A stretch of DNA of 64,000 nt from Hemicordylus capensis (Eukaryota; Chordata; Lepidosauria; Squamata; Cordylidae). The position numbers and the translations under genes were made by a program. Under the pieces are notes generated by a model. It ran no database searches, was not told the origin of the DNA, and saw only the letters and a list, made by a program, of their open reading frames with translations. Of this stretch, positions 10,584-23,545 are shown piece after piece (within the stretch, counting starts at the first letter, position 1; each line of letters starts with the position of its first letter). The stretch spans positions 12,853,320 through 12,917,319 of the forward strand of contig NC_069670.1 in assembly GCF_027244095.1 (NCBI RefSeq). Reading direction: 5' to 3'.

Positions 10584-11639
10584 CTTTTGGGGACAAGGAA
10601 CCATCATATTTTTTTTCTTCTATGACAATTTCTTTGAGAATTTTTTGGTTGAAAAATGGAATATAAATATTATTAATAATCATACTTCCCCCACTAGAAT
10701 GCAGCCAATTCCAGATACTCACATGTTTAAGGGACCGGTATCCTAGAAAATGAGACCAAAAAGGCTTAGAGCAAACAACGAGAGGAGAAAAGTCTATTAC
10801 CCCAATAGTTAGGACCACCAACCCGCCACCACCACTAATAAAGATTAGAGAATGGGGAGGGAGATGATTCTATCTTAACACTGACAAAACGTTTCTGCAT
10901 TCGAATAGGGTTGTTGCTAGGATCACCCACACTGCCCTAGTTAAAAAAAAAGTGTGTGTGTATGTGGGGGGGTGTTCTTAACAAATATTTCTACCTGATC
11001 TCTTATTTATTTATTGTATTTTTATACCACCCTACATGAAATCAAAGCTGTTTACAATCTGAACCAAACTACTATGACGACAATGAATAATATATACCGC
11101 TCTTCAACCAAAGTTCTCAAAGTGGTTTACAAAGAAAAATACATAAATAACTAAAAAACCCAAAGCACGTAAAAGCAATACCATTAATAAAGCTTACAAA
11201 CTTTAAAACATCATAAACTGACCTAATGCAATGCAGAAAAATTACATTACTATATTTGTGTGTGTGTGGTCCAAAATTATCTATTCATTTTGTCGCATGT
11301 TGATATTTGATGCTTGGTGAACTCATTTATAACATACTTTGCATTGTGTGTGTGTTATTTTAACTGTATTTGTATATTTGTTTTTGAAAGACAAATCATT
11401 TAAAATCACGCGCACACACACTTCTACCCCCAACCCTGCAATCACACTGCTACTCAAGACGGCTAACAACAACATGCAATAAACATCAACACAATGAAGT
11501 TGCAAACATGGAAAGCATCCATGCCAAGGGTTCAAGTGATGCAAATCTGATTAAAACCAGATTTAAAACACTCTCTTTAGAAGAGGGATTTCAAGCTTTT
11601 TTAAAAGGAGGACTCTGGTGAAGCTCCTCTGGGAAAGGC

Positions 11640-11871
11640 TTCTAAGAGGGGTTTGGATAACTTCCTGGAGGAGAGGTCTATCAATGGCTACTAGTCGGAA
11701 GGCTATAGGCTACCTCCAGCCTCAGAGTTTCAGGGTAGTAACAGCAGGAGAGAGGGCATGCCCTCAGCTCCTGCCTGTGGGCTTCCAGCGGCATCTGGTG
11801 GGCCACCGTGTGAAACAGGATGCTGGACTAGATGGGCCTCCTTAGGCCTGATCCAGCAGGGCTGTTCTTAG
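11640..11871 (-). repeat. LINE fragment (ctggatcaggcc family)
   Basis: Reverse copy: ggacttagatgggc-type core as tgctggactagatgggcctc, ending gatccagcagggctgttc. Confidence 0.6.
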
Positions 11872-12040
11872 GTGCGGAGGGGGCCACACCTGAGAAGGCC
11901 CCGTCCATGATCCTGGCCAACCTGGATTTGTGCGATAGACTGCTCCTGACCATGGAAGGGGCAGGGATAGAGGCACACCTGCTTGCAGGGCTGCAGACAG
12001 AGGAGGGCTTGAGGGGCAGCAACTCCTCCCTCCTACAGCT

Positions 12041-12270
12041 TGCCAGCATGGTGTAGTGGTTAGTGTGCCGGACTAGGACCGGGGGAGACCCAAGTTCAAA
12101 TCCCCCTTCAGCCATGAGACTAGCTGGGTGTCTCTGGGCCAGTCACTTCTCTCTCAGCCTAGCCTACTTCACAGGGTGGTTGTGAGGAGAAACTTAAGTA
12201 TGGAGTACACCGCTCTGGGCTCCTTGGAGGAAGAGTGGGATACAAAATATAAATAATAATAATAAATATT
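12041..12270 (+). repeat. tRNA-type SINE, second family, full length
   Basis: Head gccagcatggtgtagtggtt, B box aagttcaaatccccc, body cctacttcacagggtggttg, AAT-rich tail. Confidence 0.8.
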
Positions 12271-12377
12271 TGGGGGTAGGGGAGACACTTTTGCAGGGAA
12301 AAAGATTACTGGGAGGGAGATATTGACAGCTGGGTTTGGCGGAGGGAGAAATGGGCAACCAAGCTCCTCTTAGGCAC

Positions 12378-12640
12378 ATAGGAGGCTACCCTATACAGAG
12401 TCAGACCCTTGGTCTGTCTAGCTCAGTCTTGTCTACCCAGACTGGCAGCGGCTTCTCCGGGGTTGCAGGCAGGAGCCTCCCTCAGAGGAGCCCCGACCCC
12501 TAGGGGGGCTATGGGGCAGTGCTGCTCCCACATGTATTTGTTGCTTGCTTACATTTTCACAACACCGCCCCATCCAAAGGCTTTGTGCAGTCTCCCATTC
12601 AAATGCAAACCAGGGCAGGCCCTGCTTAACTTCACCTGCT
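12378..12640 (-). repeat. 5S/tRNA composite SINE, rearranged
   Basis: Tail and head are clear (acagagtcagacccttgg; tctcccattcaaatgcaa), but the middle is replaced by other sequence. It abuts the CpG-rich block. Confidence 0.65.
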
Positions 12641-13960
12641 CGGGGCGGGGCAAATACTCCCCCGCCCGCCACGCCCCCTCCACCTGCTTGGGAGGAGACT
12701 GACGCAGGCGCAGAAGCACCCACAGGTGGTGGGTCCCGTTTCTGCCCCCTCTTGCACGCGCCCTGCGGCGCTGAGAGAGGCCTGCTCTACTCCCCTGCCC
12801 CCCAAATGCCTTCTTGGGGGGCAAGCCCAGCCCCACTACCGAGGGACTGGGTGAACACGCGTCCCGCTCGCTCCTCTCCTCACCTGTGCAGCGCACACCC
12901 AGGAAAAGCAACGCGGGCGGGGGAGGCTTTCCCTCGCGCATGCGCAGCGCTCCCTCCCCGGCCGGCAGCCCCGCCTTTTCTGGAGAACGGAGGGAAGAGG
13001 CGTTTAGACGGGTGCCTTGGGATGCTCCGGAGTCACTCCTGTTGGCCTGGGTTGGCTCTGGAGTAAACCGCCTGCAGGGGGCACACCTTTTTGGATTTCT
13101 GAAACAAATAATTGAACTTTTGTTTCGATGACAATCTGGTTTTTTAAATTTTGCTGTAAACCGCCTGGGGATTGCTTTGATGAAAAAGGCGGCATATACA
13201 TTTAACCATAAATAAACAAACATCTCCCACCCTTGAAAAGGGCTTCACGGAATGCCTTTGTATCTAACTGGATAATACCAAACCTTTTGCGATGTAAGCC
13301 GCTTTCAGGGCGGCGGCGGCTGGGTTCTTTGGGCAGGACAACCGAGATACATTTTATTTTATTTTATTTTATTTTATTTATTTATTGTTAAATTTATATA
13401 CCGCCTTGCAATCGCGAACTGGGATGCGTGCAGAGAGGTCCGAAGGCTGCTTTGCCAATTCGGGGCCACCCGCGAAGCATGGAGAGGCTGGAGGCTGGAG
13501 AGAGGAAGATGCGCGCGACCCAAAGGTGGGGGGGGGCGGGGGGACAGGTGCCTGGCCCCGCAGGTGCGCGCGCGCCCCCCTCTTCTCCTTTGACACAGGC
13601 GACGAGAGCGAGCGGAGGATGTGGTCGGGGTCTTTCTCGCGCGCGCTCCCTCCGAGATCGTCCCCGCGATGATGCGCGCCCTTGCTAAGGGGGCTCCGTC
13701 CCGGCGGCGGGGGCGCAAATGCCGCGCAGGGGCCGGCGGCGGCGAGGTCAGGGGGGCGCCACTGCGCCGCGCAACCCGTCCCGGAGCAGCAGCAGCAGCA
13801 GAGCCGCCCCCTCCGGATCTGGGCGGGGAGGCGCCCGGCGCGGCGGGGCCAGCCGGCCGCCCCTTCCTCGCTCGCCCCTGCTGGCAGCGAGAGAGGCGCC
13901 TGGCCAGGGCAGAGAAGGGCAGTCGCCGCCGCGCAGTAGCAGGTAACCCAGAGGGCCGGG
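12640..13960. promoter_or_regulatory. CpG-rich block, likely TDRD10/SHE divergent promoter
   Basis: The stretch is dense in CpG and GC boxes, with runs of alternating gcgc at about 13565-13575 and 13640-13650 and a short CAG repeat near 13787. It lies between the minus-strand TDRD10 exons and the plus-strand SHE start. Mammalian TDRD10 and SHE start head to head, so a shared promoter is inferred. The two transcription starts cannot be placed. An AT-rich LINE tail interrupts the block at about 13130-13220 and another at 13345-13405. Confidence 0.55.
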
Positions 13961-14908
13961 GGGGGGGGCAGCCTGACCCATTCCCCCCGCTGGAGGAGGA
14001 GGAGGGATCGCCTTGGGGGCCCCCAGCTGCTGGGGGTACAGGACCCCCCCCGTGGGAAAAGGCGCTCCCGTCTCAAATTGGGGGGCCCAGCACTGAAGGA
14101 ACGTAGGAGCCCCTTCCCCCCTAGTCCCGGGGTGCCCAGGACTAGTGAATGAGTGGGGTGACCCTGCCCGCCTCCCCCCACCCCGGGGTGAATGATCAAG
14201 AAGCCAGGCAATTAGGCGGCCAAAAAGGACCACCAGCAGAAAGTTAGGAACAATCCACACACACACACACACCCCAAACAAAAATTGGCTCCCCATCCTC
14301 TGAAACGCTAGAAAGACTGGACCTGTCTGTATTCCCCTGTGCCCAGAAGAAAAGGGACCCCCCCCCCCACACACACACTCTCAGCTGTACGATTGCTCAG
14401 ATTTAGCCCAATTAAATTTAGCCAGTTCTTGGCATTCCAACCTCTCCGCCTCTCTGGTGAGAGTGTGACTCCCACATCTGTCTACGCGGAGGGCAAAACA
14501 TCGGAGCACAAGCGAGACCCAGGGGTCCCTCCTCACCACCACCACCCCCCCCTCCAGCTGCCCTCCAATGCATGGAGTAGCTCTCTGGCATCGCTGAATG
14601 GAACCTCCACATTCAGAGGCAGTGTATCTGTGAACAGCAGTTGCTGGGAGCTGGGCGGAAACGGGGGGCGGGGGAAGGCGTCGCCTCTAGGCCCTGCTTG
14701 CTGGGTGTTTGTAAGGAGCGCACTGAGAATTAGGGGGACCAGCTTATTCTCTTCCCCAAATCCCAGCGACCATCTCCGCTTGCAATCTGTCGGGTAAGGT
14801 GTGAGTGTGTCCAGCGTGGTCTCAGTCCTGGCCAGCTCCTTCCCTCCTTGCCCAGGGAATGCCTTTCTTATTATCTGTGCACTGGGCTTTGCCATGTCCT
14901 GCTTCTGA

Positions 14909-15700
<792 letters not shown>

Positions 15701-16181
15701 TGAAATATGATGACCTTGTCCCAGCTGTTGGCTTGCCCAACATAGCATCTCCTTTTGGGCTCTGGTACCCAATTAACCTCTCTCTCACTCACACACAGAC
15801 GCCCGTCTTTCATCCGCCTGGGGTCTGTTTCCTTCTCACACCCAACACACCAAAGAAAAGCCGGCTAATCTAAGAACCGAGCTCCTTGATCTCACTCTGG
15901 CCTCATTTAACCAGGGCCGAAAAATCACAAGACTCATTACTCTGAGTTGAGGCAAGGCAGAAGAGCTATGGGGCGGGGGGGGGGCAGTGTTTGTCAAGAG
16001 CTTTTTCCACCAAGGAAGCCTAGAGATGAAGACGTCCTTGGATGCGGGACGTGCCGAGGCTGTCAGCTAAAGATACTGCCACATGGAAATTATATAGATC
16101 TGTTTTTTGTTGTTGTTTTAAATTATAAATCCACTCTCAGGGCTTCCATTTTAAAGGGACTCCATCCCTGATTGGGCCTTA

Positions 16182-16300
16182 TCAAACTTGGGTCTCCAGA
16201 TGTGGGACTACAATTCCCATCATCCCCAGCCACAGCTGGCCTGGGGACAATGGGAGTTGTAGCCCACCAATGTCTGGGGACCCAAGTTTGAGAACCCCCT
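16182..16300. mobile_element. hAT-like palindromic MITE
   Basis: tcaaacttgggtctccag at the left faces ctggggacccaagtttgag at the right; inner actacaattcccatcatcc and caatgggagttgtag. Confidence 0.7.
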
Positions 16301-16804
16301 GGATTAATTGGTTTAACATATTTTTAAATCAGCTGAAAAGGCATCACTGTTCAATTGGGCAATGTGTTGCTAAGTTAATGGTTTTTAATATAAATACTTG
16401 TGAAAACTGCAGATTGCAGATATAGAAGAGGAATTTCCTGTATACCGAATGTCTCTTCAAGGTTCATATACATACCAATGTATGTAACCATTTTTTCAAG
16501 ATGGGACCATCATGAAAATATCCCTGCCCAGATATCCTAGGTCCCTGATCCCCGGACCTGAAAACTTGCATCAGACTGTAAACACACACCCTAACCCTAA
16601 CATACGTGCTCATATGTTCACCAGACGCCATCTTGTTTCAAGATGGTGGAAGGGGAAAGATACCCCCTTCTGGATATTCTACGCCTCCCTTCTATATGCT
16701 TTGGTCTGTATTGGGACTCCAAACATGTGAGTTCTAAGGGCTTCTAAGGGTGAATCAAAATTTAAGACACTCTCGAACCCATTCCCATGTGCTGTAAATT
16801 GGGT

Positions 16805-16950
16805 TTGTAAAGAAAGTGAAGTGTGCCGTTGAGTCGGTGTTGACTCCTGGCGCCCACAGAGCCCTGCGGTTGTCTTTTAGTAGAATACAGGAGGGGTTGA
16901 CCATTGCCATCTCCCACGCAGTATGAGATGATGCCTTTCAGCATCTTTTT
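16805..16950 (-). repeat. Sauria-type SINE, 3' part
   Basis: The same body from gtgccgttgagtcggtgt to gatgatgcctttcagcatc, 5'-truncated, in SHE intron 1. Confidence 0.65.
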
Positions 16951-17506
16951 TGTACCAGTATGAAAACAGAACAGTTATTAAGGTCAGGTGGGGGGAGAGA
17001 TCAATCGATCTCCTAAGCTTTCTTCTCTTGGGAAAGTAAGCTAAAAATTGGGGTTGAGTTTCAGTTCCCCTGTGTTCTGGTCCAGACGTTTTCTTTAAGC
17101 CCACAAACATTTATGACTCCATGCAGACTATTAAACATTCCGACTTGGCATGTCGTTCCATCAAATGCATAGAATTCAGCACGGAGCTTAAAATAAATAA
17201 ATAAACGTGTATTGTTTCAACTGCTTGTTTTGGAATTTCGAAAAGGGTTTCACAAACAAAATACGTACGGCGGGATCGAAGACAGGGAAGCCAGACTTGA
17301 AGCAGACAGTTGCAAGCTGAGGGCCTGGTGACGGGATCTCTCCTTTCTGAAAACCAGTTATCTGTATTTAGGAATCCAGTTCTGGTTCAGCTGTGATTTG
17401 GGGCTCAGTGTTGTTCATGGGGAAAAACCTCCCCAAACTGGTTCAGGAGTCTGAGCTCAGTTTGTTTTTTTTAAAGATATGTGTAATGGTCGGAGTCCTT
17501 GCACCA

Positions 17507-17813
17507 AACCGAGGAGAGGTGGTCTGGTGGTAGCAAGCATGACTTGTCCCCTTGGCTAAGCAGGGTCTGCCCTGGTTTGCATTTGAATGGGAGACTACAT
17601 ATGAGCACTGGAAGAGACTCCCCTCAGGGGATGGAGCCACTCTGGGAAGAGCAGCAGGTTCCAAGTTCCCTCCCTGGCAGCATCTCCAAGATAGGGCTGA
17701 GAGAGATTCCTGCCTGCAACCTTGGAGAAGCCGCTGCCTGTCTGTGTAGACAATACTGAGCTAGATAGACCAAGGGTCTGACTCAGTGTATGGCAGTTTC
17801 CTATGTTCCTATA
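17507..17813 (+). repeat. 5S/tRNA composite SINE, full length
   Basis: Head ggtctggtggtagcaagcat and ggctaagcagggtctgcc, then tttgaatgggagactaca; the tail ends tatggcagtttcctatg and ttcctat repeats. Confidence 0.8.
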
Positions 17814-18007
17814 TACAGTAACAAAATCCTTAAAGGTCCCAGTGCACCCACAAAAGAGTCGGCCTTGCAGTCTCTGTATGAGTCACTGGTCTGGCCTCAC
17901 CGCCTTCCAGTCGGCTCCTTCAAAAAGGCAGGAGTGGGCAGGTAATTCTGCAGTGTTTCTACAACAGGATCCTTCATTCGCGACCAGTGCAATGCAGCCG
18001 TATTGGG

Positions 18008-18153
18008 AATAGCGGCTCATAGCCTCTGCTTCGCGCGCAGAAGGCCCCGGGTTCCATCCCTGGCAGCCTCTCCCGGGAGGGCTGAGAGAGATTTCCTGCC
18101 TCGAACCTTGGAGAAGCCGCTACCCGTCTGGGCAGACCATCCTGAGCTAATTG
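18008..18153 (+). repeat. tRNA-type SINE, first family
   Basis: gcttcgcgcgcagaaggccc, B box gggttccatccctgg, tail gtctgggcagaccatcctga. Confidence 0.65.
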
Positions 18154-18167
18154 CCTGGATATAAGGC

Positions 18168-18258
18168 CTGAGATTGTGTGAATCTCAGTGATTGTGTTCC
18201 CATGCCAAAGTGGGCATTTGGGGCCCTGAACCGCCTTGGCATGGTTTCACACAATCGC
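18168..18258. repeat. Inverted repeats before SHE exon 2
   Basis: A perfect 8-bp stem (ctgagatt, loop gtgtg, aatctcag) is followed by tgattgtgttcccatgccaa facing ttggcatggtttcacacaat. Confidence 0.7.
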
Positions 18259-18321
18259 TTCGACGCAGGTAACCCACATTAAACCTAGATCCAGGTGGAT
18301 GTCTTGGCAAGCCGGTAATGA

Positions 18322-18510
<189 letters not shown>

Positions 18511-18577
18511 TGACCCAAGCCAAGTGCAGATTTGGGGGCCTGGCACGTCGCCCGCTGTGGTGCCGATGCAGGGCTGT

Positions 18578-18742
18578 GCTCCACGCCGAGTCAGACCCTC
18601 GGTCCGCCCAGCTCGGGATTGCCAGCACTGACTGGCAGCAGCCTTCCAAGGTTGCAGGCAGGAGTCTCTGCCAGCCCTACCTGGGAATGAAGCTGGGTCT
18701 GTCTGCCTGCAAAGCAGATGCTCTTCCACCCAGCTGTGAGAA
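18578..18742 (-). repeat. tRNA-type SINE, first family
   Basis: Reverse copy from ccgagtcagaccctcgg to ctgcctgcaaagcagatg. Confidence 0.65.
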
Positions 18743-19080
18743 CAGCCCTGCAGGATCAGGCCCAAGGTTTATCTCGTCCAGCCTCCTGTTTCCCACACTG
18801 GCCCATCAGATGCCTCTGAGAAGCCCACAGGTAAGAGCGGAGGGCACGCCCCCTCTCCTGCTGGGGCTCCCCTGCAACTGGGATGGAGAGGCATCGTGCC
18901 TCTGAGGCCGGAGGTGGCCCACAGCCACCAGACTAGTCGCCCTTGATAGACCTGTCCTCCATGAATCCATCTAAGCCCCTTTTAAAGCCATCCGAGGGGG
19001 TGGCACTGCATCCTGTGGCAGAGAGTTCCATAGATTAATTATGTGCTGCGTGAAAAAGTTCTTCCTTTTCTCAGTCCTAA
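18740..19080 (+). repeat. LINE fragment (ctggatcaggcc family)
   Basis: agaacagccctgcaggatca, gaagcccacaggtaagag, ctgtcctccatgaatccatc, tcctgtggcagagagttcc. Confidence 0.65.
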
Positions 19081-20875
19081 ATTTCCCAACCCATAGACCC
19101 ATCCCTGAATCCAGAATTTGCTCTGCCTCTTCCGTCGGCATTTTGCATCTGCTTTGGGTTACGGGTTCCTGGTGAAAAACCCATGGTCACACCCCATGAG
19201 CATGAAACCTGTGGCGAAACAGCCATCTCTGTTTTACTCTGACCGACATCAAAGGGAGAAAGCAAAATCTCGGCACAGCTGGGAAGGCAGAGCACAAAAC
19301 GCTGAAAGAAAGAAAAAAACAACGGGAAAAAGAAATCAGGCCAGGAAGCCATCCCTGTATTTCCTGCCTCTCTGCTGGGCAAGATAAGGCCAGGGAGGGG
19401 GAGAGAAAGGGGCAGCTGTGTTGTGAGTGACCCCGACGGCAGTTCAGGAGGTCCCGGCCTCGCATGAAAAGTGGGAAACAGAGCTAGAGGAGTGGGTGAG
19501 GTTGAAATCTTAAATAACAACGGGTTAATCCATAGTCCAGCTTCCACAAGACCCCTTTTTGCTGCTTCTAGGGGCACAGAGGCACGGCAGAGCCCTTAAT
19601 GAACCCGTCATCCCAGTTGCTGTGGAAGAAAACTGGTTTTCTTGGGATGGGGCTGTCCTGTGGAACTCACTGCCACAAGGTGTGGGAACAAGGCCACTAG
19701 CTTAGCTGGCTTTAAAAGGGAAGGAGACAAATCTGCAGAGGAGCTGTGACAGCCAGAGACGAAAGTTTGGGCGGTATATAAATGTGATAAATAAATAACA
19801 ACAACAACAAAATTCAGCCATCCCAGGTCCTTGGGAAGGACTCGAAGTCTGGATAAAACAAACCAGTCAATAACACCTGTCTGACTGTGTAAACAAAATA
19901 TAATAATAATAAATACATAAATAAATGAAACCTCCATGGACGGAGGTAGTATTCCAGAATACCAGGTGCTAGGACAGGCGAGAAGGGAAGATTCTTGCCA
20001 TTCATCAAACAAAAGGCATCCAAGCAGTTGAATCACATAAGAGCCCCGTCTCTCAAGCCCCAGCTGGGTAGGGTGGCTTTCCGGCCTACCTCTTTCAAAA
20101 GCTGGGCACCGAATCTGGGATGGTCACATTTTTCCCTACACAGCGGTGGCTTGATCAAGCCCCCCCCCCTTTTTATCCAACACTCGATCGCAAAGCAGGT
20201 GATCAGACGGGGTGCTTGATCCACCCAGTTCCCGAAACCGGGCAGGGCCCATCTCTGCTACCCAGTTTATGCTCGTGGGAACTGCTCTAGTAGCCAGTCC
20301 CGTTGAACCCAGCAGAGCTTGCTCCCGAGTAAACACATCGGGGCTTGATGAGCTATAAATCTCGGGGCTGCGGATTCAGGCAGAGCCCGCAAAGAGAGAG
20401 TGCCTTCGTCAAGGCAGGGGGGAACGGGACACAATCCTTTCTTCGCACTCCCGAAAAACAACACACACGGCCGGGCCGCCTAGCAACCCACCGGATCCCA
20501 GCCACTGGGTTCTGGCGTCCCCACCCAAAAGCTGACACAGCCGGGTAGCATAACAGGAAGTCGTCGTGCCGGAAACCCCGATGGATGGGGGCTGTTTTGT
20601 GAACCACTTCAGCACGGTCTGGGAGTTTTTCAAGAAGCCGATCGCAACCCTGGGAGTTCCCCGTGCCGCCGGCCGCTCGCTGCTTCTGTTTGTGACCCGT
20701 GTAGAGAGTCGGATCAAACCTGAACTCAAGACGGCAGCTCAGAGAGGGGGTCCCCCCCCCCCGCCACCAGTGAATCAAAACTAAAATTCAAGTTAAAATG
20801 TTTGGGTCATTTTAAACCAGACGGTAACCCCTAACCATACGGTGACCAGTTCAGAATAAGCAGTTCCACGAAGAG

Positions 20876-20943
20876 TTCTCAAACTTGGGCCCCTGGTTTG
20901 TGGGTGGACTACAACTCCCATCATCCCCGGCCACCGTGGCCTT
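20876..20943. mobile_element. hAT-like MITE, left half only
   Basis: tctcaaacttgggcccctgg and ggactacaactcccatcatc; the right half is lost where a SINE starts. Confidence 0.55.
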
Positions 20944-21143
20944 TGGGGTTGGGGATGCAGCTCAGTGGGAGAGCATCTGCTTTTTGTGCACGAGGCCCCA
21001 GAGTCCATCTCTGGCAGCATCTCCCGGCAGGGCTGGGAAAGACTCTTGACCCCTTGGAGAAGCTGCTGCCAGTCAGTGTAGACAATACTGATTTGATGGA
21101 CAATAGTCTGACTCAGTATAAGGCGGCTTCCTATGTTGCTATG
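20944..21143 (+). repeat. tRNA-type SINE, first family, full length
   Basis: Head ggatgcagctcagtgggaga, body ggcagcatctcccggcaggg, tail agtctgactcagtataaggc and cctatgttgctatg. It abuts a half MITE. Confidence 0.8.
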
Positions 21144-21250
21144 TTCCCTCTCCAGTTCACACTCTTATTTATGCCTTAGTTTTTCTCTCTTTGCATGCAT
21201 TTCCTTACACACACAAACACACCCTTCTCAGTGAAACAGGCTTTCAGGGC

Positions 21251-21372
21251 TACACAATTTCGATCCTCCAGCTGATTTTGGACTACTGCTCCTATCATCC
21301 CCTGCTGTAGTGGCCGCCAGTAGTCCGGAATCATGGGAGTCGTCATCCAGCCTCTGCAGAGGGCCCAACGTG
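21251..21372. mobile_element. hAT-like MITE, degenerate
   Basis: gatcctccagctgattttgg and gactactgctcctatcatcc face aatcatgggagtcgtcatcc. Confidence 0.5.
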
Positions 21373-21445
21373 GTGTGGCCCTAACCCAAGGGTAGGCGGG
21401 GAAACACCCCCAGGCAAAACTTGCCACATGATCAAGAAACCCTGA

Positions 21446-21907
<462 letters not shown>

Positions 21908-22611
21908 TAAGGCCCCAAGCAACTAGCGACAAATACATGCAGGCAATCTAGCTAGCATTGTGGACTAGGATCTTGCCTAGACTTATTGTCAAGATCAGAT
22001 TGTGGGTTGCCACGATCTTCTGCACCGTGAGCAACGGTGTGGCGTGCAGGAATTCAACATGGGAAGTTTTTCCTGCCACAGAAATCCCCATGGTGGGGCA
22101 AGCTTCCCCTGTTGGGTTTCTGCCTGTCATGCGGCTGTGAAAAGTGAGCGCTGAAGGGAGTGTTGGCTAGGATGTAGCCCACGTTTCCAGTTCTGCCACT
22201 CCAGATTTTAAATCCAATGTGATATTTTATATCCTTTAGGCTAGTTAGTAATTATGACACCTCCAAAACTGTCAGCTATGAAATACCATCCAGGGTGGAG
22301 ACGGGGAAAGTTTATAAAATTATGCATGGTGTGAAGCAAGCAGAGAGGGGAAAATATTTCTCCCCCATGTAGTTTGTCTAATAAAATTAACTGGAAATAG
22401 ATTCAGGACAGGTAAAAGAAATGCCTTCTTCACATGAAGTGGAATTCACCTATGGGACTCACTGCCATAGGATGAGGCGGCAGCTTTTCGCTTAGAGGGC
22501 TTTAAAAGTGGGCAGGATAGTTAAATGAAACCTCTGTGTTCAGGAGCAGTATACCTCAGGGTCCTCCAATAAACCTGAGGGGCAGCTGAATCTCTGCAAC
22601 ACTCTGCCTTG

Positions 22612-22802
22612 CCGTATTTCCCCGAATAGAAAATGATTCTGAATTTAGGACGACCCCCCCTTGAAAGCAGAGGTTAAACACGGATTCTACCTGCATTTAC
22701 CTGAAAGGAACAGGACTTTGAATTTAAGACAACCTCCTGATTCCTAACATCCAAGAACTTGGGGGGAAACCTAGTCTTGGATGCAGGTAAATATGGTATT
22801 TA
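22612..22802. mobile_element. Palindromic MITE with gtatttacc ends
   Basis: The left end gccgtatttccccgaatag and right end gcaggtaaatatggtattt are inverse of each other; inner gaatttaggacgacc and tttaagacaacc are related. A fragment with ggtaaatacggtatat lies near 51870. Confidence 0.55.
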
Positions 22803-22911
22803 CCTGACTGTGGTGACATAGCAGTGTTCATGCTGTGCCCAACCATATCACTGGAGCCCCACGGCAGTGTGGGGCAGGCCTCTTACCCCACCACCTCCTC
22901 CTCCCTTTCAG

Positions 22912-23089
22912 TCCAGTTTGAGGGGTCAGAGAAGGCCACCGCGTCCAAGGAAGAGGCACCAACCCCTCCACGCCAACAGCATCGCCGCCAGAGGAGCTGG
23001 CCCTCCAAGATGGTGAAACCCACGCTGGCGACGGACCCTGTTGCAGACGGGGAGCGCATGGACCCTACCCTCCCACTGGAAAAGCAACC
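22912..23089 (+). CDS. SHE: SHE exon 4: linker before SH2
   Basis: It encodes VQFEGSEKATASKEEAPTPP, then RQQHRRQRSW and ends LPLEKQP, the conserved hinge just before the SH2 domain. Acceptor ctccctttcag, donor gtaaga. It ends two bases into the proline codon. Confidence 0.97.
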
Positions 23090-23254
23090 GTAAGACATCG
23101 TGCTGAGGCGGGGAGGGGGAAGACGCGGTGGCCGAGATTCTGACTAGCACTGTGTGCATGCCGCAAAGAAAGCAACATAGGTCCTGGTGGCCATTTTCAC
23201 CTTTATCACCTGAAAATATGCCCCTGAGGGACACACAAACACTCCACTACCACC

Positions 23255-23545
23255 ACCAATATTTATATTTATTTTTGCTTTTCAGCAAACGTTTGCAAAG
23301 CAGTTTACGTAGATAAATAAAGATAGATATAAGTTTATTCAGTAATTGACCAGCAAACGTAGATAGATAAATAAATAAGATGATTCCCTGTCCTGAAAGG
23401 CACACAGCCTAAAAAGAAACGCAAGGTTGACACCCACAACAGCCGCTGGAGGGATGCTGTGCTGGCGTTGGAGAGGGCCAGTTGCTCTCCCCCTGCTAAA
23501 TAGAAGAAAACCGCCTCTTTGAAAGGTGCCCCTTTGCTCAGTTCG
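23255..23545 (-). repeat. LINE 3' tail
   Basis: Reverse copy with gcaaagcagtttacgtag and gctggagggatgctgtgct; an internal duplication of gtagataaataa units is present. Confidence 0.6.

Noticed and set aside
13378-14211. Long open frames on both strands through 13.4-14.2 kb
   Set aside because: The region is extremely GC-rich, so stops are rare in every frame. No domain, no conserved pattern and no matching splice sites; it is promoter or CpG-island DNA.
16586-16602. Telomere-like ccctaaccctaac
   Set aside because: Only two to three units; too short to call an interstitial telomere repeat.
17540-17620. A 5S rRNA gene
   Set aside because: Only the promoter-like part is present, it occurs in many copies with a SINE tail, and the rest of 5S rRNA is absent.
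20353-20784. Open frames on both strands in SHE intron 2
   Set aside because: GC-rich intronic DNA; the predicted proteins show no family features and contain low-complexity proline runs.
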